From assembly GCF_026391055.1 (NCBI RefSeq), contig NZ_JAPLET010000017.1, forward strand, positions 186,001 through 250,000: a DNA stretch of 64,000 nt, written 5' to 3'. The translations under genes and the position numbers were made by a program. The notes below the pieces were generated by a model. The model was not told the origin of the DNA and searched no databases. It worked only from the letters and a program-made list of their open reading frames with translations. The DNA is from Spirosoma sp. (GTDB lineage: Bacteria > Bacteroidota > Bacteroidia > Cytophagales > Spirosomataceae). Below are positions 1 through 7,135 of the stretch, piece after piece; positions within the stretch are counted from its first letter, which is position 1; each line of letters begins with the position of its first letter.

Positions 1-1445
1 CCTCCGCTATGCAGGCCGATTTCCGCTACCTCCGCAGGCTGCTGGAAGAAACGCATCCGGGTTTATATCGCTACACGCCCAAAGCCATCATGCAGGCTAA
101 GCTGGATAGTATTGATCACACGCTGGCAAAACCACTTCCGTTTTATAATTTTTACCAGACCATTGAAGCGCTTATGGCCGACATCCGCTGCGCTCATACG
201 CATGCATTACCGGAGAAAAACTGGCGCAATCAATTCAATAAAGTCCAGAAAACGAACCCATTTTTTATATGGTCTACTCAACAGCGCTTCTTCGTCCTGA
301 TGAACGGCACGACCGACCAAACCATCAAACCCGGCTTTGAGCTACTTAGCATTAACGGCCAGTCGATGGACGATGTCCGACAGCTAATATACCGACATCA
401 TTGGGCCGATGGCTATATCCGATCATCGAAAAGTCAGATGCGGGGTGAATTTTTTGACTTGTTCTATTATTGGTTCGTTGGCCAGCCGGATACGTTTTCG
501 CTCAAATTTCGCAGTCTGACGGGCGACACAGTTCAGGTGAATGCCGAAGCGAAACCCTACCGCGTGTCGTTGCGGCAAATGCTCAAAAATCCGGTTAACA
601 AGCAAATGGTAGCCTGGTATGTCAACAAAAAACAGAAACACCCCTGGCGCCTGTCGTTCCCCGATACGCTGGCCAACACTGCTATTCTTCGGTTCGATGG
701 ATTCGGTGGAGAGGGAGCAAGAAACAGTACTGAAGCCGTAACCGTCTTTCGGGCATTTATGGATAAGAGCCTGGCTAAACTCGAAAAGCAGCGAACAAAG
801 CATTTGGTCATTGATGTCAGAGGGAATACAGGTGGTTGGGACAGTCAGGGTATCGAGTTATTCACCTATCTGATGAAAACGGATTCAGCCGTACCCTACT
901 ACGCTCGCCAGCATAGCATTAGCAATGGCACTAATGGGAGCGAGTTTCTCCAGTTTTCGGACCTCTCCGAAGCCAACCGCAAAAACATAAAGAACGAGTT
1001 GATACCTGAAGCCGACGGTACGTTTACTCTTAAACAAGACAGCGGCATTGATTCGACGGGCCGAACCCCCAAACGATATACCCCTAAGCCCAATCGGTTC
1101 AAAGGACAGGTTTATGTGCTGATGAACGGAGAAAGTGCCTCAACAGCGTCGGAGTTTCTGGCGGTTGCTCATGCCAACAACGTGGGAGTGTTTATTGGTA
1201 CGGAATCCGGGGGGGCGTATGAAGGGGGGAACGGGGGTAGTTTTATTACCCTTGAACTGCCCAGGTCAGGTATACAGGTAACAACACCGCTGGTGTACTA
1301 CAACAATGCCGTACCTGAACCGAAGCAGAAAGGGCGCGGTACACTGCCGGATTACTACGTGCCCGTTACAATAAATGATTTGCTACTGCACACCGATTCA
1401 CAGTTTGATTTTGTCGTGACCTTGATTCGGAAGCAACCTCAATGA
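1..1445 (+). CDS. S41 family (C-terminal processing type) peptidase, 5' end outside window
   Basis: A serine peptidase of the S41 tail-specific protease clan, probably acting in the periplasm. The frame is open to the window edge; the first ATG is at 9, but the protein then begins inside the usual N-terminal helical region and lacks a signal peptide, so the true start is probably upstream. A substrate-binding core (VIDVRGNTGG, near residue 275) is followed by the nucleophile region GESASTASE near residues 374-382. Compared with the classical SASASE motif it carries one extra residue, so which serine is the nucleophile is uncertain. A glycine-rich ESGGAYEGG loop follows. The family is clear; the substrate is unknown. 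Confidence 0.85.
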   Translation, partial: SAMQADFRYLRRLLEETHPGLYRYTPKAIMQAKLDSIDHTLAKPLPFYNFYQTIEALMADIRCAHTHALPEKNWRNQFNKVQKTNPFFIWSTQQRFFVLMNGTTDQTIKPGFELLSINGQSMDDVRQLIYRHHWADGYIRSSKSQMRGEFFDLFYYWFVGQPDTFSLKFRSLTGDTVQVNAEAKPYRVSLRQMLKNPVNKQMVAWYVNKKQKHPWRLSFPDTLANTAILRFDGFGGEGARNSTEAVTVFRAFMDKSLAKLEKQRTKHLVIDVRGNTGGWDSQGIELFTYLMKTDSAVPYYARQHSISNGTNGSEFLQFSDLSEANRKNIKNELIPEADGTFTLKQDSGIDSTGRTPKRYTPKPNRFKGQVYVLMNGESASTASEFLAVAHANNVGVFIGTESGGAYEGGNGGSFITLELPRSGIQVTTPLVYYNNAVPEPKQKGRGTLPDYYVPVTINDLLLHTDSQFDFVVTLIRKQPQ

Positions 1446-1508
1446 GGTCATAAAAATTAAACCCTTGTCCAACCCGGCGAGTTAGGTAGGCACGAATCAT
1501 ATCTGCCT

Positions 1509-2201
1509 ATGGCCACTTACCAGCCTCTTCACGAGTGGAACGTATCCCCCACCGAAGCCGTCATCCTGCAAAATCAGTTACGCAATCAGATTAAGATTCA
1601 GCCTCTGGCAGAACCACCCAAAACGATTGCGGGCTGCGATATTTCGTTCAACAAGTTCGAAGAAACGGTGTATGCGGGTATTGTGGTGCTGCGGCTGGAT
1701 ACGCTCGAAACCATCGAAGAAGCGGGCGTGGTGAGCACAGCCCCTTTCCCCTATATTCCGGGCTTGTTGTCGTTTCGGGAAATTCCGTCCCTGCTCGAAG
1801 CGTGGCAGAAACTCAAGACCGAGCCCGACGTGGTCATGTTCGATGGCCACGGCACGGCCCACCCCCGCCGGATTGGTATTGCCTCGCACGCGGGTCTGTT
1901 CCTGAACCGACCCACGTTTGGCTGCGGCAAATCGGTGCTGGTGGGTAAGTACGACGACCCGGCACCGGAGCGCGGCAACTGGTCACCGATGCGGCATTAT
2001 AACGAAGTAATTGGAGCCGCGTTGCGGACAAAGAATAAAGTCAATCCCGTCTATGTATCGCCGGGGAATCTAATCGATCTGGAAACGGCCATTTCGCTCA
2101 CGTTAGCGTGTGACGGAGGCTACCGCATTCCCGAACCCACCCGCCGGGCGCATAATCTGGTGAATGCAATTCGGAGGGGTGAACGAGTATTCACCAGTTA
2201 A
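1509..2201 (+). CDS. nfi: Endonuclease V
   Basis: Deoxyinosine-specific endonuclease (repair of deaminated adenine; some homologues also cut inosine RNA), cytoplasmic, 230 aa, the normal length. Metal-binding acidic residues are visible as D44 (GCDISF), E91 (FREIPSL) and D112 (FDGHGTAHPR), matching the D/E/D spacing of characterised EndoV proteins, and the PYIPG wedge that reads the lesion lies at 81-85. The ATG at 1509 starts the expected N-terminus. It stands alone, 63 bp after the S41 gene, with no obvious operon partner. Confidence 0.93.
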   Translation: MATYQPLHEWNVSPTEAVILQNQLRNQIKIQPLAEPPKTIAGCDISFNKFEETVYAGIVVLRLDTLETIEEAGVVSTAPFPYIPGLLSFREIPSLLEAWQKLKTEPDVVMFDGHGTAHPRRIGIASHAGLFLNRPTFGCGKSVLVGKYDDPAPERGNWSPMRHYNEVIGAALRTKNKVNPVYVSPGNLIDLETAISLTLACDGGYRIPEPTRRAHNLVNAIRRGERVFTS

Positions 2202-2420
2202 TAAACATGACAAACCAGATCAATAACTCATTGATCATCTGTCACTTACGAGGAGCGAGTACACAGTCGTTTTAAGGCTACATATAGCGTTTATCGATAA
2301 GGAGCGGTATAATTGCGCACAAAAAATGTTTATTCTGTTTGGGTACTGCCTGGCGGGCATTTACCTGCTTCAGTAGCGCAATAGCACCAACTTGTTCCTA
2401 TCGATAACCTGCTTTACTTT

Positions 2421-3434
2421 ATGCATACTTTCGAGATCCTTTACCACGAATTCACCGGGTTCTGGGGGTTTGACCAACTTTGGGAAATCATTCAGACGCA
2501 GAACTACGAAGCGCTGCTGACCCAGAAAGGTATTCAGGCTTTTTTAAGACCGGTCATTCCCGTACTCCTGTTGATGGAGATTATTCGTGGGCTATTTTAC
2601 CGGCGCTACTCGCATGACCAGTACAAGATTTCTGCGTTCACCTATATTCTGAACCGCTTCATTTCCAGCTTCCTGTCGATTGCTATGGTTGCTTTCTGCA
2701 TTGGCCTGTTTGAGCCTTATGCACTCATCAAGACCTCATTTACCTGGTACTGGTTTATATACGGGTACGTGGTTTGGGAGCTAGCCCATTTTGTCTATCA
2801 TTATTTCGGGCACAAAGTTCGGCTTTTCTGGTGCCTGCACTCTACCCACCACGCGCCGGAATATATGAACCTGTCCGTAACCTACGCGCACTTTTTTCTC
2901 GAAGCGCCCTACGCCGATATCATCCGTACCACCATCTGTATTCTTCTGGGCGTAAATCCTCCCTTGCTTTTTCTCATCATGTTCATCGACGGAACCTGGG
3001 GGGCGTTTATCCATATTGGTGAGAATCTGCTCAAAGACGGGCGGCTGGGTGTTTTGAATAAAGTTATTCTTACACCATCGCATCACCGCGTACATCATGC
3101 CCGTAACCCACTATATATGGACACCAACTTTTGCAATCTCCTCAACATATGGGATAGAGCCTTTGGTACCTTACAGGATGAGAAAACAACGATGGAAATC
3201 GAATACGGCATTAGTCGCCCCATGAAAAAAGGCGATTTTCTGGATGCTTACTTTGGCGAGATTGTCGCGCTGGGCAAGGATGTTTACAGGGCGCCGGGTC
3301 TTAAAAACAAATTTCTTTACATCATTATGCCTCCAGGCTGGAGCCATACCGGCGATCATAAAACCGCTACGGTTGTCAAGGCCCATTACATCCGGGAGCA
3401 CCAACAGGAACTTAGTTTCGACGAACGGGCCTGA
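2421..3434 (+). CDS. Sterol desaturase / fatty acid hydroxylase family membrane protein
   Basis: Integral-membrane di-iron hydroxylase, 337 aa. The histidine clusters that hold the two irons are visible: HFVYH followed by GH, HSTHH, and HHRVHH; a further conserved His sits in YAH. Hydrophobic segments flank them (about residues 45-60, 75-100, 105-125 and 175-200), the topology of the fatty acid hydroxylase superfamily. The lipid substrate cannot be told from sequence; alkylglycerol monooxygenase-like and sterol or carotenoid hydroxylase roles are all possible. It stands alone, 219 bp after endonuclease V; that gap holds only a short interrupted palindrome (2208-2244). Confidence 0.88.
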   Translation: MHTFEILYHEFTGFWGFDQLWEIIQTQNYEALLTQKGIQAFLRPVIPVLLLMEIIRGLFYRRYSHDQYKISAFTYILNRFISSFLSIAMVAFCIGLFEPYALIKTSFTWYWFIYGYVVWELAHFVYHYFGHKVRLFWCLHSTHHAPEYMNLSVTYAHFFLEAPYADIIRTTICILLGVNPPLLFLIMFIDGTWGAFIHIGENLLKDGRLGVLNKVILTPSHHRVHHARNPLYMDTNFCNLLNIWDRAFGTLQDEKTTMEIEYGISRPMKKGDFLDAYFGEIVALGKDVYRAPGLKNKFLYIIMPPGWSHTGDHKTATVVKAHYIREHQQELSFDERA

Positions 3435-3522
3435 GGATACTAATTCCTACCCGCTAGCGTGATTCGTTATCTAACTAATTGATTGGAGATGTCCGGCGCG
3501 ACGGGCAGCTGGCGGTAAGCGG

Positions 3523-3762
3523 TTATACCTTCTGCAAGAACATCGTTTTCAGGACCATTACGGTTTTCTCAACTTTACCTTCAATTTCTTCGGCATCGTC
3601 GGTAAGCCGGATATTTTTAACGACGGTTCCCCGTTTAAGGGTAGTCGACGAGCCTCTTACTTTCAGATCTTTGATCAATTTTACGGAATCCCCTTCGGTG
3701 AGGCTGGTTCCATTACTGTCCTTTACGTCCATACAAGCTATTAAGTTGGTGATTTCGCGCAA
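3523..3762 (-). CDS. PhnA/YjdM-type small protein, C-terminal domain only
   Basis: A 79-aa protein that corresponds to the C-terminal SH3-like domain of the PhnA (YjdM) family. Typical motifs are GDSVKLIKDLKVRGSS, then RGTVVKNIRL and a final LKT-FLQKV. The N-terminal zinc ribbon of enterobacterial PhnA is absent, as in many short Bacteroidota members. Despite the historical alkylphosphonate name the function is unknown, and no phn genes lie nearby. An open frame on the opposite strand (3479-3820) covers the same DNA but has no recognisable protein sequence, so the minus strand is chosen. Confidence 0.8.
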   Translation of the reverse strand: MREITNLIACMDVKDSNGTSLTEGDSVKLIKDLKVRGSSTTLKRGTVVKNIRLTDDAEEIEGKVEKTVMVLKTMFLQKV

Positions 3763-3972
3763 AGGTACGGAAAAGAAAATGGCTCGTTTGTCAACGCAAA
3801 AAGCAACCCTTGATCAATAAAGCTTCACTTAAAATACCAAACGGGAACAAGCCAAAATTGACGCTACAGACGTTATAGAGTTAGATTTTGGCCAAAAATT
3901 AACGAACGACTCAGCTGCCGTTCATCAGCAAACGAGTACATTCAATCAATTGACGATTCAATCCTGTTTCCT

Positions 3973-6015
3973 GTGCAGCCCAGCCATCCGCCGTCTTTTG
4001 CGCAACATATCAGAAATTATACCATCGCGTTCTACCAGACCCAGCGGAACGCCTTTGTAATCATCATCACACTGCTCCTGTCGCTCTATATTCTGACCGT
4101 TCCCGATCAGGCGGCCGATATGATCAATGCCGTTATCGACGATGGTGTTTTTCATCGGCTGTTCCAGTACATATTACTCAGTACACTCGTCTGGAGCTGG
4201 CTCGTGTATGGCTGCACGCGCATGATTCTGCATATTTCGCCCGTTGGTATCCGTATCAATAAAGAAAGTGATCTGTTACTTCGGTGGCTTCCTAAAGCTG
4301 GTGGGGTCGTTCCAGCCCTGATTCTGGCGTATGCATTCTGGAAACCCGACCGCTGGCAACCGTATCTGCTTCTGCTGGAAAGTGGCCTGATGCTGGTTCA
4401 GTTTCTCTGGGTAGAACAGTACGTTCCCGTTTTTGCTCTGCCCGACCACTGGCGGTTTTCGAACCGGTACACCAATTTCAAACAGGATATCCGGGGCTTG
4501 TGGCGTCACCCGCTGGGGCGTCTGGTCATCCGGACGGGCGTTGTGCTGACGTTGTTTTTGATTGCGTTGTTCAGTCTGCCCGTTCAGTGGGGCATAGCCC
4601 AGCGCTTACGCCCAACGGCCATTATCATTTTTGGCATTACGATGTACACCTTCTGGGGGAGTGTGGTAGTCTATTTTAATGATTATCGCTATCGTCCGCT
4701 CGTGCTGATAATGGTCGGCTATTTGGTCATCATCAGTGCGTTTAACGATAATACGGCGGTTCGTAAAGCAACGGGGCAACGGGTGCCGTCAATCTCGCAA
4801 CGCCCAACCGTCGACGCACACTTTGCCCGATGGGTAGCGGCCCGTCGGCAGGAAGACGGCGACACCATTCCGCTGGTGCTGGTAGCGGCCGAAGGCGGGG
4901 GTATCCGCGCCCTGAACTGGACCGCCGAAACGCTTATCCGGCTCGACTCCATCATGCCGGGTTTCAGCCGGCATGTGTACGCGCTGAGTGGCGTCTCGGG
5001 CGGGGGCGTTGGCACCGTTTTTTATACGGCCTTTCTCCGCGATTTTGCTGAAGCAGACCGTACCCGCGCCTTCGAACGGTTCCGGAACGTGATTCGGGAT
5101 GATTATTTGTCGGGGGTATCCTCGGCTCTGCTGTTTCCCGAATCCGTCCAGCGGCTCATCCCGGCGCCGTTGCCCGCGCTAGAACGGGCCAAGTGGCTCG
5201 AAGACGCCTGGGCGAGTTCCTACTACAACAACATGGCGCTTTCTACGCTCGATTCGTCGCTGACGCAGTTGTATCAGACGCGGGCGGGTTATAATTACAA
5301 CCTGCCATCATTGTTACTCAACGGAACTCTGGCCGAATCGGGACAGAAAATTATTACCTCGAATCTGCAACTGGACAGCCGCTATTTCAAAAATGTAGTC
5401 TCTACGCTGGATGTGCTGGGAGCAGACGTGCCGCTCAAAACGGCGGCTTCCCTGTGCAGCCGCTTCCCCATTGTGACCAATGGCGGGCTGATTCAGAAAG
5501 ATACGTTGTTAGGCAACGGCCGCAAAGAGCGGTATGGCGGCCATGTGGTCGATGGCGGCTATTTCGATAATTCGGGCGTCGAAACCTGTATTCAGTTGCT
5601 GAACAACCTAGTCCCGTCTATTCGTCGGCTCGACACAGCTGAGCGGGTAACCATTATTCCATACGTGCTCTTTATCCAGAACAGCAACCCCATTGGCAAT
5701 CTGCCGCAAAAGCGGTCTATTTTGCAGGAAGTACAGATTCCATTACTAGCCTTTCTAAATGCCTGGGACAACGGCTCCATTACCCGCGACAATATGTTCA
5801 ACTCCTTTATGGACCGGTTTGCCAATCCCAAAACCAACTACCTCACCCTCCGGCTGGCTTACAATGAAAAATACCCGCTCGGCTGGTTTATGTCCGACAG
5901 TGTAGCTCGTAGCATCGGTCAGCAGGCAAAAGACTCGATCAGTTTGAAGAACAGAGAGCTGGTCAGGCTCAAAGGAGTTTTTGGCAGGTTAGGCGTAAAG
6001 CGCGTACTGAAATAA
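3973..6015 (+). CDS. Patatin-like phospholipase family protein with N-terminal membrane region
   Basis: A 680-aa membrane protein whose second half is a patatin-type serine lipase. The anion-hole motif GGGIR lies near residue 307, the nucleophile elbow GVSGGG near 339, and the catalytic aspartate in VDGGYFDNSG near 527, so the Ser/Asp dyad is complete. The first 260 residues contain several hydrophobic helices, unlike soluble patatins, suggesting a lipase tethered to the inner membrane. The best start is a GTG at 3973. The gene upstream is on the opposite strand; the ModE-type gene follows 46 bp later. Acyl hydrolase activity on phospholipids is inferred from the family only. Confidence 0.82.
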   Translation: MQPSHPPSFAQHIRNYTIAFYQTQRNAFVIIITLLLSLYILTVPDQAADMINAVIDDGVFHRLFQYILLSTLVWSWLVYGCTRMILHISPVGIRINKESDLLLRWLPKAGGVVPALILAYAFWKPDRWQPYLLLLESGLMLVQFLWVEQYVPVFALPDHWRFSNRYTNFKQDIRGLWRHPLGRLVIRTGVVLTLFLIALFSLPVQWGIAQRLRPTAIIIFGITMYTFWGSVVVYFNDYRYRPLVLIMVGYLVIISAFNDNTAVRKATGQRVPSISQRPTVDAHFARWVAARRQEDGDTIPLVLVAAEGGGIRALNWTAETLIRLDSIMPGFSRHVYALSGVSGGGVGTVFYTAFLRDFAEADRTRAFERFRNVIRDDYLSGVSSALLFPESVQRLIPAPLPALERAKWLEDAWASSYYNNMALSTLDSSLTQLYQTRAGYNYNLPSLLLNGTLAESGQKIITSNLQLDSRYFKNVVSTLDVLGADVPLKTAASLCSRFPIVTNGGLIQKDTLLGNGRKERYGGHVVDGGYFDNSGVETCIQLLNNLVPSIRRLDTAERVTIIPYVLFIQNSNPIGNLPQKRSILQEVQIPLLAFLNAWDNGSITRDNMFNSFMDRFANPKTNYLTLRLAYNEKYPLGWFMSDSVARSIGQQAKDSISLKNRELVRLKGVFGRLGVKRVLK

Positions 6016-6061
6016 TGAATCCGCCGTACTTTAGCCCCTCAAACAAATATCTGTTTCCGGC

Positions 6062-6406
6062 ATGAACCTCCGCATCAACGGCCGCATCTGGCTTGAAACA
6101 TTTTCGAACGACACCGCCGAACGCTTTATGGGAATCGGTCGGCTGGAGTTACTAGGTCATATTCAGCGTACCGGCTCCATCAACCAGGCCGCTAAAGCCA
6201 TGAACATGTCCTACAAACGGGCCTGGGAGATGGTCCACTCCATGAATACACAAGCCAACACGCCACTGGTGGTAACGCAAACCGGGGGCGAAAAAGGTGG
6301 TGGCACTATCATAACGGCCGAAGGCGAAAAATACCTCAATCATTACCGGGGGCTACAGGATAGGTTCCAGAAATTCTTGGCCGACGAACTGGCGAATCTG
6401 CCCTGA
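6062..6406 (+). CDS. ModE-type winged helix-turn-helix regulator (stand-alone DNA-binding domain)
   Basis: A 114-aa protein made only of the N-terminal DNA-binding domain of the molybdate regulator ModE. The helix-turn-helix lies around residues 25-65 (GRLELLGHIQRTGSINQAA then KRAWEMV), followed by the glycine-rich wing TGGEKGGG and an ITAEGEKYL helix. The C-terminal molbindin domains that bind molybdate in E. coli ModE are missing, so effector sensing must differ or be lost. A ModE-like palindrome lies about 700 bp downstream at the start of the TonB-dependent receptor gene, making that receptor a likely target. Confidence 0.85.
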   Translation: MNLRINGRIWLETFSNDTAERFMGIGRLELLGHIQRTGSINQAAKAMNMSYKRAWEMVHSMNTQANTPLVVTQTGGEKGGGTIITAEGEKYLNHYRGLQDRFQKFLADELANLP

Positions 6407-6444
6407 GAAGGCTGACACGAGCCAATGCCTATACCAGTCAGGGA

Positions 6445-6969
6445 TTAGTCTATTTCGCTACTGGCAAAGCGCGAACCTATCCGTCTTTCCCGAAACGATT
6501 TCAGTTGTTCCAGACGAATTATAAAACTGCCTCGAACAGACCGGTAATGCCCGATTAGTTCATCTTGTTGGTTAGACCTATGACGAGTCGTTTCAGCTCG
6601 CGCAATGAGTTTATCCATTTGTTTAATGCATGACAGAGTAGCCTCGATCTCTCGCTGGTTAACTAAGAGTGCTCGTTGAAAAAGCATCCTCGACGATTCC
6701 GTTGAACATGGTTCTTTCACGGGGGAGCTGGCTAAAGCTTCCTGCCACTGCCGCTCTAAATAACCAAAAGAACTGTTAATTAATAACTTACCAGGACTTT
6801 CAAGTGGTGCATAAGCTGGTGGGCAGGCGTCAGAAGGAAATTTTCCAACTTGATTCACCAGATTCATTAAGCTGGTTTGAGCTTCTGGAGATATTAGTGC
6901 AATGTATCTAGCACCAATGTTTAATATATAATTCTCTAGTAATACATCTATTGGTGGTGTATTTTCCAT
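6445..6969 (-). CDS. Hypothetical protein, 174 aa
   Basis: I do not recognise this protein. It has no signal peptide or clear membrane segment and looks mostly helical and charged; the stretch near residues 105-165 (REIEATLSCIKQMDKLIARAE and beyond) could form helical hairpins. The DNA is visibly more A+T rich than the genes on either side and the codon use differs, which suggests a recent arrival or a lineage-specific gene. It sits between the ModE-type regulator and the TonB receptor, on the opposite strand. The start is the ATG at 6969; no alternative is obvious. Confidence 0.55.
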   Translation of the reverse strand: MENTPPIDVLLENYILNIGARYIALISPEAQTSLMNLVNQVGKFPSDACPPAYAPLESPGKLLINSSFGYLERQWQEALASSPVKEPCSTESSRMLFQRALLVNQREIEATLSCIKQMDKLIARAETTRHRSNQQDELIGHYRSVRGSFIIRLEQLKSFRERRIGSRFASSEID

Positions 6970-7106
6970 AAATCAGCCTAGTTACTGTATACATAAAGAT
7001 ATAAGATTATACTTAATTTAAGATAGTAACATCAGCTAATACGCTAGACCGCTCCATCACTTTCCGTTGTAAAGCGGCACTCGTTATTTCCGTCGAAACC
7101 TAGCGG

Positions 7107-7132
7107 TCGTTATATTTCGGCGGAAATAACGA
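7107..7132. promoter_or_regulatory. ModE-like operator overlapping the leader of the TonB-dependent receptor gene
   Basis: An interrupted palindrome TCGTTAT-N12-ATAACGA (half-sites 7107-7113 and 7126-7132), with a further TCGTTAT half-site at 7081-7087. From memory the outer half-sites and overall spacing resemble the E. coli ModE box upstream of modA. The site ends 3 bp before the receptor's ATG at 7136, and an in-frame TAA at 7127-7129 inside the operator rules out a farther upstream start. Binding here would block transcription or initiation. A ModE-type gene lies about 700 bp upstream. Confidence 0.6.
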
Positions 7133-7135
7133 TGT

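Noticed and set aside
1-60. Truncated S41 peptidase as a pseudogene
   Set aside because: The frame stays open to the window edge, so the missing N-terminus is explained by the cut, not by decay.
2327-2377. 16-codon hydrophobic frame before the hydroxylase gene
   Set aside because: Too short, no partner gene or conserved context, and no support beyond its open frame.
3479-3820. Plus-strand open frame over the PhnA-type gene
   Set aside because: Its translation is not protein-like, and the minus-strand frame gives a clear PhnA-family domain.
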